DNA of 64,000 nt from assembly GCA_008704415.1 (NCBI GenBank), contig VXIS01000266.1, positions 1 to 64,000 on the forward strand, in the 5' to 3' direction. This DNA comes from Sphaerosporella brunnea. Taxonomy: Eukaryota; Ascomycota; Pezizomycetes; Pezizales; Pyronemataceae. Positions within the stretch are counted from its first letter, which is position 1; each line of letters opens with the position of its first letter. Below are positions 1-12,122 of the stretch, piece after piece. The translations under genes were made by a program, and so were the position numbers. The notes below the pieces were generated by a model, which saw only the letters and a list, made by a program, of their open reading frames with translations, searched no databases and was not told the origin of the DNA.

Positions 1-361
1 CCGTGATCCGCGGCCTCGTCAGCATCAGCCTTCGCGGCACAGTGAACTGCTCCCTGGCCGTGGGCGCCACCAGAATCACCGCATGCATTGGTGCATTCAT
101 AGTCTTCATCAACTCAATGAGCGGGCACATCGTCAACTAGCCACACCTGCAATCGTGCTACAACGCGTCAAAAACTGGCGTCATCATGCTCAGAATGTTG
201 TTTGCATCCAAATTGGAGCACCAGAACAACCGTGTCAACACAAGTTCTCCTGGGTACATGGATATGTCGTTAAATTTGGGGCCAACTCTGGATGAGTAGA
301 AGGTGCTCTGGAATGAGAGGACCCTCATGGGCCGTATTGGCAACCTCGACAAGCACAACAA
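1..361 (+). pseudogene. Short-chain dehydrogenase fragment (left-arm copy)
   Basis: The plus strand encodes the C-terminal half of a classical SDR with Rossmann fold (NAD(P)-dependent oxidoreductase). The catalytic YxxxK is present as YNASK at 159-173, followed about 50 residues later by RVNTSSPGYMDMSLN, the segment typical of fungal sugar-alcohol/sorbose-reductase-like SDRs. The frame contains TAG stops at 138-140 and 297-299, so this is not functional. It is cut on the right by a Ty3/gypsy pol fragment at about 362 and runs off the left window edge. The opposite arm carries the same sequence, and there the 5' half of the gene continues beyond 20738. Confidence 0.75.
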
Positions 362-1817
362 CATTGGTCCGGCAAGGAGTCAGGTGACGTTCCTTCGTAA
401 GGCGGTCGACCACAACCCAAATAGCATCGCAGCCTTGTGACCACAGGAGCCCAGTGACGAAATCCATTGAGATGTCCTGCCAAGGACGTTCCGGGATCGG
501 GAGGGGTCGTAAGATGCCGTAAGGAGCGTGACGACCGGTCCGAGAGCGTTGGCAGACATGGCAGTTGCGGACATACCGTTCCACGTCCTGCCGCATCTTT
601 GGCCAATGGTAGGTACGGCAAAGCAGCTCCAACGTTTTGGATCTTGCTGGGTGGCCAGCGACGGGGGCATCGTGGTGTTGTTGCATCAGATGCAGCCGGA
701 GGGGCTCGTATTCGGGCACGTAAAGCTTACCTCTATAGGTGAGACGATTTCCTTCTTGGGCACATTCTGCCAACGTGATCCGGCGACTATGGCGGACTCC
801 GTCTTGCAACATCCGAAGGACCTGAGACGGAAACGGGTCCGCATCGTAAGCTTCTTGGAACAGGCGGGCAAGTGTCACTGCTTCGTCTCCTAGGGGTGGT
901 GGAGGCTGTGCCGGCGGGCCATCGGCCAGGAGGTGGACGATCTGGTGGGGCTTTATGACGACGGAAAAATTTTCAGTCCTCCGCTCATACCCCTCCTTAG
1001 GCAGATCTCCTGATCTGCGAGTTAGTGAGTCCGGCTTCCCACCGGACTTCCCAGGACGGTAGACGATCTTGAAGTTGAACTGCGACAGGAACTGAGACCA
1101 ACGGGCTTGACGTCGATTCAGGAGCTTGGTGGTCGTAAAATACTCCAAGTTCTTGTGATCGGTGAGCACCTGGATTGGATTCTCCAGGGATTGGAGTTCC
1201 GGTCGCCATTCCTCAAAAGCCCGAACGATATCCATTAACTCCTTGTCGTAGATCTCGTAGTTGCATTCTGCAGGGGAATGCTTCTTAGAGAAGTACACAA
1301 CAGGGTGGAGGACGCCGTCATCGTCGTATTGTGATAGGATGCCAGCGGAGACGTAGTCAGAGGCGTTGGTCTCAACGACGACGTCACGGTCGTGCTCAAA
1401 GCGGCGGAGCCCTGGAGCGGTGGTGAAGGACGTCTTCAGGCTGTCGAAGGCTTCCTGCTCGGTCTTGGTCCATTGAAATGGCACGTCCTTCTGAGTCAGA
1501 CGGGTGAGTGGCCGCACTACCTGTGAGTAGGAGCGTATGAATCGACGGTAGAAATTGGCAAATCCAAGGAAGGCTCTGACGTCCTTCAGCTTCTCCGGGG
1601 TTGGCCAAGCTCTCACTACTTTGACCTTGTCCGGGTCCATCCGTATGCCGTCGATGCCGATAATCAGTCCGAGATACTTGACCTCCCGTTGGTGAAACTC
1701 GCATTTCTCTGGCTTGAGGTGCAGCCCGGCTTCCGAAAGCCGACGAAAGACCTGTCGGAGGTGGTCTTGGTGCTCTTCCAGGGTATCCGAGTAGATCAAA
1801 ATGTCATCCAAGGACGC
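362..1817 (-). pseudogene. Ty3/gypsy pol fragment (left-arm copy)
   Basis: This internal fragment of a chromovirus polyprotein lacks LTRs. It starts inside the reverse transcriptase at LDDILIYSD (the YxDD Tyr is replaced by flanking sequence), then carries the RT thumb, RNase H and the HHCC zinc finger plus first Asp region of the integrase (ISMDFVTGL), and stops after LTPCRTN. It closely resembles the fuller element at 36955-40671. The first catalytic Asp of RNase H is changed to Asn (ETNASD against ETDASD there). The reading frame is otherwise open for about 480 codons, so the fragment is young. It abuts SDR pseudogene sequence directly at about 362, which suggests capture of a pol piece rather than ordinary integration. 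Confidence 0.9.
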
Positions 1818-4800
1818 TGAACGCGGATACGTATTTCCGCGTGTGCCCAAGGTCGTTTTCCTCTGTGTTCATGGCTTCATGAGCTTATTATGGTGCAAAC
1901 CTGGGCGGCTTGTGGGGTGTACGCCCCAGCCATTATGTTCACCCACTGGTCCAATGAGGGGACGCACCACCTGAGAATCGGCGGATGGCATGTGCTGTGG
2001 GGTTGCATGTGGTTTGTTCACTGAGGTATCGCTACTGTTAAGCTATATCTGGTGCAAATATCCATCTCAGCGCATCCAGGTGTATGCTGGGGCCCGGGTG
2101 CTGCACTACGTCACGTTATGGACGAGCATTGAGTCTTCCTCACGGGCCCGGCCGCTCTGCAGGTCGTCCTGCCATAGCTCAGTCAAGTCTGGGCGCGACA
2201 GAGTACTGAACAGGCAATGACAGCTTGTGACCACAATTGGTTCGATTGTACATATGGGAGCGTGTCTAGTCCCCACTGGATGCGCCGCAAGTGAGGGTTT
2301 GTGCCAGTCGGAGATATGTAGGCTAGTGGGCGAGCGAGACAACTATGGTAGCCGGGCAGCGAAAGGGGTATCTCTCAAGAGTAAAATGATGATGAACAGA
2401 AACCAAAAACGGTTTGCCCGCGACGAGTTAGTGGCCGAATGTCGACCCAAGGCCTGCAGCGAGAGGGAACTACGCTGGGCAATGCAGACGTGATGAATGT
2501 CAAGACGCGTGATACATATGCAATGGCTGGCGGGGGTTCTTGCCGCCTGTGGGCTGTGGATGGTGGAGCATGTGGAACACAGTGTTTATTTCTCAGCTGT
2601 ACCACGTTTGAACGGCAGCTATGCGAGACTGAATATGACGGCCAGATTGAACACGTATCGCACAGGATGCCGCATCGCCACGAATCGTTTGCAGTCGCTT
2701 GGCAGCTTGTGTTCCACGCCGGCAGCGGGTACTTCGTCCACCGGTTCATTCGCAGGTCTATCGGCGAAAGCTGATTTCCCGCACCCGCGCGTCCCACCCC
2801 CACAGCGGCGAGGACTGCCGCCAGCTCCAACGACGCAACGACCATCATCATCATCGTCATCGAGTCCTGCAGCCATGCGTCTCATTTCCGAAAAGAGATG
2901 CAACATCACCCGCAGACACAGCGTCGATCCGCAACTTCATCGTGTGGCCTGCAGTCTACGGGTCGCCGAGATTGTCGAGATAAATGAACAACGTCGCTGG
3001 CCGCCTACTGCAGGGCAGAAACACATGGCCTTGGTCGTTATATATAGGATGGATGTAACTCGCCTTCGGCAGTGACGATCGCATCGTGCGGCATGGCGAT
3101 CCGCATTTGCGGGCCGTGGGTTGCAGTTGCGCGGCACTGGGCGCAACGGGAATCATTTCGTCCCCAGCGCTGTTTCGGTGAGACCCGCCGTTGAAACTGC
3201 TGCTATATGCAATAGAAAAACGCTTGGCGACAGGCAAAGGTGGCTGTCCGAATGCGGCCCCACCAGCACGGCCAGTGTCCCGGCTCTCACATCGCGTGTT
3301 CGTTTGCGTAGATATCATATACCGCGGCTTTGGCGAGTGACTTTGTCTGGCCGCCCCGCTGACCTGCCCGCGCTGAATGCTGGAACCCACGGAGCAACTT
3401 CACGCAGATTTGATCGGGCCAGCTGTGTGAGCACTTCCGGTTCGCAGCGCGAGGAACCGTGACGTGATTAACCTTCCTTAATGATAGGCGCCGCAGTGAG
3501 TGAGCGAACAGCTTCGGGTTGGGGGGAGGTGGCCGAGAGCCGGGTGAGATCGGCGCCGCGACGCTCGCGGACATTGAAAGTGCGCGATGTCACATCGAAA
3601 GCCAAACGTTATGGCAGCTCAGGTGTAGACATGTCAATGTGTGGTAGACACGACCTTTGCGGTTTCTAAAAACACCGCTGCAGCTACGTATGAGGTGCTT
3701 TGCCCGAAACGAGATCCTTCCAAAATCTCGGTGCCTGGGGGTTTCCCAACCGCTACGCCTTGGAAAACCCGCGGCCTGCCCCGGTCTTGTTCAACCGTCG
3801 ATTCACCTCGCTGTGTACCAGCTGCAGCGACCGCGGTCAATTTAGACGTGCCGTTTGTTCAACCTGCCCGGGTGTGCGGCCATCAGCAACAGTGCTGCCA
3901 GTGGTTGCCACGATTTTGGGCGGCGCTGGCGCGGGTTTGTATCACCGGCATCACCGACTTCGCCATCGAATCGGAAGCACGCCACTCACTAGGGCTGGTG
4001 GAGATGACAGGCGACGTGGTTTAGCTCTCGACGGCGGCGCCACATGCACCACATCGTGGCCTCGCTGGTTACTTGTTCGTGTTCAATCGTTTCGCGCGCA
4101 GGATCTCGATACTCTCAATTTCCAGGAATTCCTTGAATCCTGGCTGTTTGTCTCGTTCGGCCATGTCTGCACCTCAGCAGGACCATATTCGTGATGCTAG
4201 CTTTGTTCATTGCGTCACCCATTTCTTTAACCGCTTGGAGCTCCTTGTACTTCGCAGGTGGAATAAGCAGGATCGTATCAGGCGGATGTAGCCGGGCTGT
4301 CTAAATGTCGATGGACGCCGTGTTTCGATTGCCATTGATACGTAGTCAACCATGGGCGAGAACCTGGAGTTTGGCCTTGGTACACAGTCAGCAGGGGAGG
4401 GTTTTGCATGCATCCCATCCAGTGTTCCCGTGCATGTTTGACTCCTCCAGACAGCCCGGTTGCGGGGTGAAGGCGCAAAACGCAACCCGTCGAATTGGAA
4501 ACATTGCAACCGATTGGCTTGACAGGCGGCATGGTCGCAGGATGGTCGACAGCGAAAGGCATAATTGACCTCCGCTCACCCCCCACAAACCTTCACCGCG
4601 ATGGTTAGGCAGTTTTGTCGCACAAATTCCGATGCAATGAATTATTTCTGTCTTTGCGCCCTCATTGTCCCCAACCCGTTTTTACGCAAGGATATCCTGA
4701 TTGGCATATCGCATTTCCAAAAGGTATTGCCTTTCATGTGAGCTCTGCAATACTTGACCCATAAACGCTCAACCTCTAGCGTTACGCACCGGTGTGCGTG

Positions 4801-7049
4801 CAGGACATCATGTACTGACTGGTATTGTACACAAACCTATGTAAGTGTCGGACAGATGCAGGCGGCGGGAATTGTCTCGCGTTTGCTTGAGACACCTTCT
4901 GGTGTAATTCCACAACCCCTGAGGGGCCGAACTGTGTCCTATACGCCCCAACTGTTGCTGAGAAGGCTATTCCCCGATCGGACCTAGTAACGGACACGAG
5001 CTAAGGGCGGAGGATCGGCCTGAGCCAGCTCTGGTGTGCAGCATGATGGCGGGTTCTGATGGCGAGGGTTGGTGGGAATGACAATTGTAGCGAGTGTTGT
5101 ACAGTGAAAACAAATAATCAAAATTGACCCTGAACACACAATACTACGTTCTACCTTCCACCGCCCCACCATCGCAAGCAGAGCTATGCAACGATCATCT
5201 TATTTTAAAAACCTATCAGGGAACCAGGGTATATGTTGATGCACGATCTGAAGGCGAGGTGCGCACGCGAGGGTTTGAGTGGGCGATCCGATCAGAGGGT
5301 GGCAAGAGAAGGGAGAAGAAGATGTTGTTATTGTTCGCCAGAACGCTCGAGGAGGTAAACCCTCCCCGCCTCACTACTCCACACTCCACGCCGCTCGACA
5401 GCACAAAACAGGCACAGCAGGGCCCGGGCTGGCTTCGCCCAGCTGTTACGGTGTTTATATCAGCTGTGCGATGCGGTTTGGGGCCCACGAGTGGGGCCCT
5501 CTCAAAGTCTCCAATACTGGCGGTGATGAGCATGGAAGCGGACAGCACCGGATGGTGGCTGGAACCGTGGCCCGGTACTCTGGAGTTATGACCCAGTCGG
5601 TATATTATGTTTGTTTGTTTTCGGACCCCCCAGATTAAAATCACTCACGTTGAGAATAACTGGGAAGAGAGTTGGGTTCGCGAGGCTGTAGGCGGCATGG
5701 AGCCGGTATAAAAACCTTCCAGTGGAGTCCCCGTGCCGGCAGCCCGTCGTCCGATCTGGTTGTGTGGATGCTGACGCCGCGGTCTAGCTTCCACAGCGGC
5801 GGCGGAACGGCTCTGCTCCGCTGCATGGAACGCTCAAGAATTCCATCAAGCTCGCATAGCCCCCGAGACTCTTCAGGCCCTTATCACGTTGCGCGCATGG
5901 CGGAAGCTGGGCGTTCCAGGGTTTGATTCAGTCGTTGCCAGTGCACAGTGATTCGGTGGAGGACGACCGATGAAATGTTTCATGTCGAGCGGCTGGTACA
6001 CAGATTGCTATTGTACAAGGATTGTGCCTGCAATTGCATTGTTGTTATGTTCCTCGCCCATTTAGGTGCACCAGGGCGCATGACCCGGCCTGGATGCTCT
6101 CCCGCGCCGGAGAGATTCTCGCCGGGTCTCGCCTGGTCTCGCGAGGCCGCCGTCATTCTCGGTCAGTCTCGCCATTCTCGAGCGGTCTCGACAGTTGTCG
6201 ACATGTCTCGATCAGTGTCAGTCTCGTCTGGAGCTCGTGTGCTTCACTGGATGAGAGGTAGCAACGGGGTTCATACGCCATATCTTGTGGACGAGCTCCA
6301 CCGGCCCCCCAATTTCTGACCGCAAAATTCTTCAGTGCTCGCAAAGCATCATTCCCATAACACGCAAAACAAAGTCAAACCACGCATCGACAGTCAAACC
6401 GGAGCTGATGTACGTGAAACAATACGAACCTGCGTGGTCATCTCAGATACGGGCAGTTTGCAAAGCGGCCCCTCAAAAGCGGCAAAACAACCACTGTGGG
6501 GTGTCAAACAAACCATCGGCGGGGAAAACCTCCGTGCAGTTGAATTGTACGGACCAGCTCCACGGAAAACGTCGCGAGACGTAAGTGTGGCTGGGCAATG
6601 AGAACCAACCGCATAACTAGCGTTGCAGCATGCATGGCATCGCATCGCCTTACCGCCGGCGCTTAACAATCTAAGCGAAGCGCAGTGTCGCGTTAAGCAA
6701 CGCGGTAAAAAAACGCGGCGTTGATCAGGCGATAAGTGAGTGCTCCCCAGTAGCGCGGGTGATCATGAAGTTGTCAAAACAGAGTGAAACATGGAGTGTT
6801 CGTTTTAATCATGTTGTATTCGGCCGCTTGCGGCCATGACCTCAGTAGAAGAGAAGAGACTACGCTACCCCCAGAGTCTCTGGGTACCGTCTAACAGGGC
6901 CTGCGGCCCTTCTGAGAAAATGGACGAAGCAGAGCAAAGGAGATGCGTTTACACGACTAGAAGATGGACGTCTTTACATGACGACCTTGTCGCGCCAGCA
7001 GCCAATTTTTGTCGCGCGAAGGAACTCCAAAACCGCCTCCGTGCACCTG
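1818..7049. other. Left-arm stretch without recognisable genes
   Basis: About 5.2 kb in which no reading frame has recognisable domains or consistent splice structure. It holds a CAT-type trinucleotide run near 2846-2866, a decamer array at 6117-6226, and an imperfect GC-rich inverted repeat around 6644-6733 with arms containing TTACCGC and GCGGTAA. The same sequence is mirrored at about 13675-18921. Confidence 0.6.
6117..6226. repeat. Degenerate decamer array with TCTCG cores
   Basis: TCTCG begins at 6117, 6127, 6137, 6157, 6167, 6176, 6186, 6206 and 6222, so nine cores fall in 110 bp, mostly at steps of 10 or 20. The other five positions of each decamer vary. The spacing equals one DNA helical turn. 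It could be a degenerate minisatellite or an array of phased binding sites. The mirror copy is at about 14498-14607. Confidence 0.7.
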
Positions 7050-7481
7050 TCATCCGCCAGCAGGGCAGCAACCGGGGGTGGATGGCCAGCGCTTCGTTCC
7101 ACCGCCCTCTTTGATGGGGGTCCTTGACCGCTTTCCACAGCACCATTTGCTCACACTTCCACCGCTTGCAGAACTTGAAGAACGGGCCGCTACGGTGGTT
7201 GGGCTTAGCCCGCCGTGCCTTGTAGTAGCTCTTGGCGCAGTGGTTCTCAAGCTGATGCAACGCGGTTTCGTCGCTTTGCCTGGGCCGTGGCTCTGGCGAC
7301 ACAGGCCGGTCGTCATCAGCACACCTAAAGCTGCAGCCGCGCGCCGGCGCTCTGCGGCATCTTTGGCCTGTTTGTCGGCATGCTCGTTGCCGGGGACGTC
7401 GTCGTGGCCTGCGACCCATCGGAATTCGGCTGTGCAGCCCGCAGCTCGCGGCGTATTTTCAGGTCGTGCGATCGCTGGCAC
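7050..7481 (-). pseudogene. LINE-type RNase H fragment (left-arm copy)
   Basis: The minus strand encodes FRWVAGHDDVPGNEHADKQA, the C-terminal RNase H signature (W-V-x-G-H ... G-N-E-x-A-D) found in Tad1-like non-LTR retrotransposons of fungi. Downstream text such as the Trp/Arg-rich segment before 7140 fits the region after RNase H but shifts frame. No reverse transcriptase or endonuclease domain accompanies it, so this is a decayed 3' remnant. This stretch holds most of the differences between the two palindrome arms (four single-base indels and a substitution). Confidence 0.7.
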
Positions 7482-8360
7482 CTCAGGGTAACACTAACCC
7501 TAGTCCGGGGGCCGGGTCTGCCATCTCGAAGCCTGCCAAGGGCGGCTTGGATTGGCATGTGGGCCTAATGTGGTACAAAGTTTTCGATACATTGCGGGTT
7601 CTCTTTCAACGCGCGCATTCAAACGTGCGATGCAACACAGCGGGTGTCGCGTAGAGTTCCGCATGCTAGCAAATATAGTGCAGTAAACATGCCTCGTCTG
7701 CGCGCATCCAGGGTTCCTCAGAGTACAAATTCATCGAAAATGTGCAATGCAGATCAACGGTAATGCTTGCTGCTGGCCCTGTCGCTGGTACATGGCCGGC
7801 AACCGAAAAGCTGCCTATTCTTGCCCTGCGTAGGCAATGCCCATCGCCTCGGAAGCCTGCTCTATTGTTTATCATTCAACGACACCACGCGGGCGGTGTT
7901 TACGTGCCGAAGCGCGATGCGGCTGATGCCGCAGGTCAACAGACAGTGCAGCGGGGCTCTGGGTTCGGCCGGCCGGCTGCCAGTGCACTACGGCAGAGGG
8001 TACCAGGACCAGGAAACCGAGATGTCGGAGGCATTGTGGACATTTCCGACGCCTGTTGTGATGGCCGCATACCACCGCCGATGGCCCAACAACCTTCAAT
8101 GCGATTGCTTGCTGTACGTGAAGAAAGAGATACACGCAGATCTGTCGTTCGGCTGTCAAACGGTCACTTCACGAGGAGAATGGTCGCTCAGATGTCGTCG
8201 GATTGCAATGGGGCTGTGGGCAGCGCAGATGTTTGCTCGCCTGCTACGGCACACGGTTATCAGGGAACGTCGTGAATCTGGCTTTCCTCTGCACGACGAC
8301 CCACAGCTTCTCACGCGTTGCAACGTTGAATCGGCGGCTGGGGGTTATCGATTGGCAACC

Positions 8361-8396
8361 GATCAGATAAGATCAGATGAGATCCTGATCAGATAA
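8361..8396. promoter_or_regulatory. Candidate GATA-factor sites upstream of FunK1-like gene
   Basis: Two AGATAA hexamers (8365-8370 and 8391-8396) lie in an imperfect direct repeat of GATCAGAT, about 210-240 bp before the start codon at 8602. WGATAR is the consensus for fungal GATA factors. Short matches arise by chance, so this is only a suggestion. The mirror copy is at about 12328-12363. Confidence 0.2.
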
Positions 8397-8601
8397 CGCT
8401 TGGGCGCTGACATAATCGCATGCCGCGGGCCGTCGTTGCGATGGCAACGCCCTCGCAACAAACAACAACAATGCTCACAACAACCAACAACACGCACCCC
8501 CAATCTCCCAACCTCAATCAACCATCCACCGCAACTTTCGAGCACCCCGCTCCCCCGCCACCACCACCACCACCACCACCGCAACGCGCCGCCGAGAAGA
8601 C

Positions 8602-10351
8602 ATGTACGGGGTCACGCGTCGCAGTCCTGTCTGCGCGTCCCAGCTCCCGCAGTGGAGGACCGCCATGCGCCCGTTCTACAACTTCCTGGTCGAAACCGAT
8701 TTCCAGGACCTTCATCTGGAAGACGACACCGTCGCAAACGATGCCGCCCGCACCTTCCGCCGTACGCTCTACCGCATCCTGGCCGAGTGCGAGCTTGACG
8801 ATGTGCGCGAAGATTGGATCACGCGCATGGTGGCCAAACTGACGAAGAACGCGACGAACCCACTACGAGCGAACGAATCCGCCTTCGTCGATTTGCTGTC
8901 GAAGCTGGGCAGATTTTTCGATGCCGAAACCTGCCATGCCACTCCCCCCTTTCCGTTCGGCGACGTTGTTCGCGCCCTCGATAATTTCCTGCGACCAGCC
9001 GACGAGACCCCCCCCGCTGTTGTGCACGGCGAGAGGAAGAAAGACACGCTGCAGTGCACGCCGAAAAAGAAAAACAACGATTCCCCGCCTGTGCTGGCAT
9101 CCACTCCGAAGACTGTGACCGGCGTGCCGACGTTGGCGCCCACCCCTTTGAAGTTCGGCACCCGAGATTTGGAAAGCGAGGCGCAAACGCAACACTGCGT
9201 GATGGATCGCAAATTGGCTGCCGAGCTCAGACGCCCACTGTGGCACACGACCGATGATTCGTTTTTCGATTCGTTTTTCCCCGCCATCAACGACATTCCT
9301 CTGCCGGCCAAATTTCCCCGGGTGGCCGTCGAGCAAGCTGTTGTGCAGTGGTTTCCCAATTACTACACGTTGTTCCGCCGGTCGGAAGCTGCGAGTCCCC
9401 ATCCTCCGACCCGCGACAACAACCCTTGGGTCTGGAACACGTCTCCTACGCGCTTCCTGATCCATCCTGAACCACCGAAGCGCAAAGTCGATCTGTTCAT
9501 CACGTCCGAGCGTGCTGCCTCACGCTCGTCGGCTGTTGCACGTGCAGAAGATGATGCTCCCGATGACCGAACACATTGGTCGGACGTTGTTGTGGTCGGT
9601 GAGCTCAAGTGCAATCAGAGCGTCGGGGACCTCAACCCCGACGTTGTCATTCAAGTCTCCAACTACGCCCGGGAGACCTTTGGCACCCAGCCTGGTCGTC
9701 GATTCGTGCACGCCTTCACCGTGATCAACGACAAGATGCGTTGCTGGCTCTTCACGCGTTCCGGGGGCGTTGCCTCCAGGTCTTTCAAACTCAGCTCACG
9801 AGGCGGTCTTGAGCTCTTCCGCAGAGTCTTTGTTGGCTACCTGCGCATGGATCGGCACGCGCTGGGTCTCGCGGACATCAACACTCGGGCTACCAGCATC
9901 GGAAATCAAATGTTCCATCTGTACCCGGAACCCCTTTGGCCGTCCCGAGGCATTGTAACACGCGGCACCACCTGCTGGATGGCAGACTATGTGGACGAGC
10001 CCGAGCAAGAGCCGCCCTTCGTCGTCAAGGACTCCTGGCGCTTTGCTCAACGCGGGAATGAGGCCGTTATGCTTCCCGACTGCCAGAAGGCTGGTGTGGA
10101 GGGCATTGCCGAGTACATCTCGCACGAAGAATCCTTCGAGACGGAGACCATCCACGGCATCCTCGGCCAGTCGATCCTGCGTTCAGCGGTGACGCTGGAT
10201 CTCGAGTGGAAATCCAAGAAGCGTCCTTCCCCGTACGCCGCCACGTTGTCTTCCGCACCGAAACGCACCAAGAGCAGCAGTGTTTCCAGATCCACCAATG
10301 TGGTTCAAAGAAGCATCGCCAGTGCCGCGCCTCCACGTCGCGCGAGTCCGC
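8602..10351 (+). pseudogene. FunK1-like REase-kinase gene truncated at palindrome centre (left copy)
   Basis: One uninterrupted exon encodes about 583 residues before the palindrome centre. Residues 1-130 are a helical N-terminal region. Residues 295-360 carry a PD-(D/E)XK-like core (Asp297 in KVDLF, Glu334-Leu-Lys336, Gln351...Tyr355). Residues 440-500 look like a kinase N-lobe with VVKDSW (Lys476). A basic, Ser-rich linker follows. This order is typical of fungal FunK1 (Pkinase_fungal) proteins. The catalytic loop (HRD) and DFG segment should follow but are missing, because the sequence turns back on itself at 10352. The frame continues to 10656 by reading its own antisense, giving a spurious 684-residue product. 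Start chosen at 8602; the adjacent CCA run (8558-8580) is upstream. No kinase activity is expected. Confidence 0.8.
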
Positions 10352-10371
10352 GCCTGCAGCAGCAGCAACAA
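10352..10371. repeat. Asymmetric 20-nt spacer at the palindrome centre, CAG-rich
   Basis: The arms stop pairing at 10351 and resume at 10372. The spacer is a CAG/CAA-rich stretch that reads as polyglutamine in the plus-strand gene. It is flanked by the innermost arm sequence GAGTCCGC / GCGGACTC. A short pre-existing inverted repeat around a small loop is the classic substrate for fold-back synthesis that yields a long palindrome with a unique centre. Confidence 0.9.
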
Positions 10372-12122
10372 GCGGACTCGCGCGACGTGGAGGCGCGGCA
10401 CTGGCGATGCTTCTTTGAACCACATTGGTGGATCTGGAAACACTGCTGCTCTTGGTGCGTTTCGGTGCGGAAGACAACGTGGCGGCGTACGGGGAAGGAC
10501 GCTTCTTGGATTTCCACTCGAGATCCAGCGTCACCGCTGAACGCAGGATCGACTGGCCGAGGATGCCGTGGATGGTCTCCGTCTCGAAGGATTCTTCGTG
10601 CGAGATGTACTCGGCAATGCCCTCCACACCAGCCTTCTGGCAGTCGGGAAGCATAACGGCCTCATTCCCGCGTTGAGCAAAGCGCCAGGAGTCCTTGACG
10701 ACGAAGGGCGGCTCTTGCTCGGGCTCGTCCACATAGTCTGCCATCCAGCAGGTGGTGCCGCGTGTTACAATGCCTCGGGACGGCCAAAGGGGTTCCGGGT
10801 ACAGATGGAACATTTGATTTCCGATGCTGGTAGCCCGAGTGTTGATGTCCGCGAGACCCAGCGCGTGCCGATCCATGCGCAGGTAGCCAACAAAGACTCT
10901 GCGGAAGAGCTCAAGACCGCCTCGTGAGCTGAGTTTGAAAGACCTGGAGGCAACGCCCCCGGAACGCGTGAAGAGCCAGCAACGCATCTTGTCGTTGATC
11001 ACGGTGAAGGCGTGCACGAATCGACGACCAGGCTGGGTGCCAAAGGTCTCCCGGGCGTAGTTGGAGACTTGAATGACAACGTCGGGGTTGAGGTCCCCGA
11101 CGCTCTGATTGCACTTGAGCTCACCGACCACAACAACGTCCGACCAATGTGTTCGGTCATCGGGAGCATCATCTTCTGCACGTGCAACAGCCGACGAGCG
11201 TGAGGCAGCACGCTCGGACGTGATGAACAGATCGACTTTGCGCTTCGGTGGTTCAGGATGGATCAGGAAGCGCGTAGGAGACGTGTTCCAGACCCAAGGG
11301 TTGTTGTCGCGGGTCGGAGGATGGGGACTCGCAGCTTCCGACCGGCGGAACAACGTGTAGTAATTGGGAAACCACTGCACAACAGCTTGCTCGACGGCCA
11401 CCCGGGGAAATTTGGCCGGCAGAGGAATGTCGTTGATGGCGGGGAAAAACGAATCGAAAAACGAATCATCGGTCGTGTGCCACAGTGGGCGTCTGAGCTC
11501 GGCAGCCAATTTGCGATCCATCACGCAGTGTTGCGTTTGCGCCTCGCTTTCCAAATCTCGGGTGCCGAACTTCAAAGGGGTGGGCGCCAACGTCGGCACG
11601 CCGGTCACAGTCTTCGGAGTGGATGCCAGCACAGGCGGGGAATCGTTGTTTTTCTTTTTCGGCGTGCACTGCAGCGTGTCTTTCTTCCTCTCGCCGTGCA
11701 CAACAGCGGGGGGGGGTCTCGTCGGCTGGTCGCAGGAAATTATCGAGGGCGCGAACAACGTCGCCGAACGGAAAGGGGGGAGTGGCATGGCAGGTTTCGG
11801 CATCGAAAAATCTGCCCAGCTTCGACAGCAAATCGACGAAGGCGGATTCGTTCGCTCGTAGTGGGTTCGTCGCGTTCTTCGTCAGTTTGGCCACCATGCG
11901 CGTGATCCAATCTTCGCGCACATCGTCAAGCTCGCACTCGGCCAGGATGCGGTAGAGCGTACGGCGGAAGGTGCGGGCGGCATCGTTTGCGACGGTGTCG
12001 TCTTCCAGATGAAGGTCCTGGAAATCGGTTTCGACCAGGAAGTTGTAGAACGGGCGCATGGCGGTCCTCCACTGCGGGAGCTGGGACGCGCAGACAGGAC
12101 TGCGACGCGTGACCCCGTACAT
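10372..12122 (-). pseudogene. FunK1-like REase-kinase gene truncated at palindrome centre (right copy)
   Basis: Mirror image of the gene at 8602, transcribed toward the same centre. A run of nine G near 11706 (eight C in the left arm near 9004-9011) shifts the frame, so the product breaks after about residue 138, while the rest stays open in another frame down to 10067. The left arm shows that the 8-base run is the coding form. The two copies face each other across a 20-nt spacer, so any transcript through the centre would form a very long hairpin. Confidence 0.8.

Noticed and set aside
8420..8842. Proline- and histidine-repeat frames over the CCA run
   Set aside because: They are frame shadows of a trinucleotide microsatellite in front of the FunK1-like start codon.
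10067..10656. Reading frames running through the palindrome centre (extending the FunK1-like gene to 10656, or the mirror frame to 10067)
   Set aside because: The tails past the centre are antisense of the gene itself and have no independent meaning.
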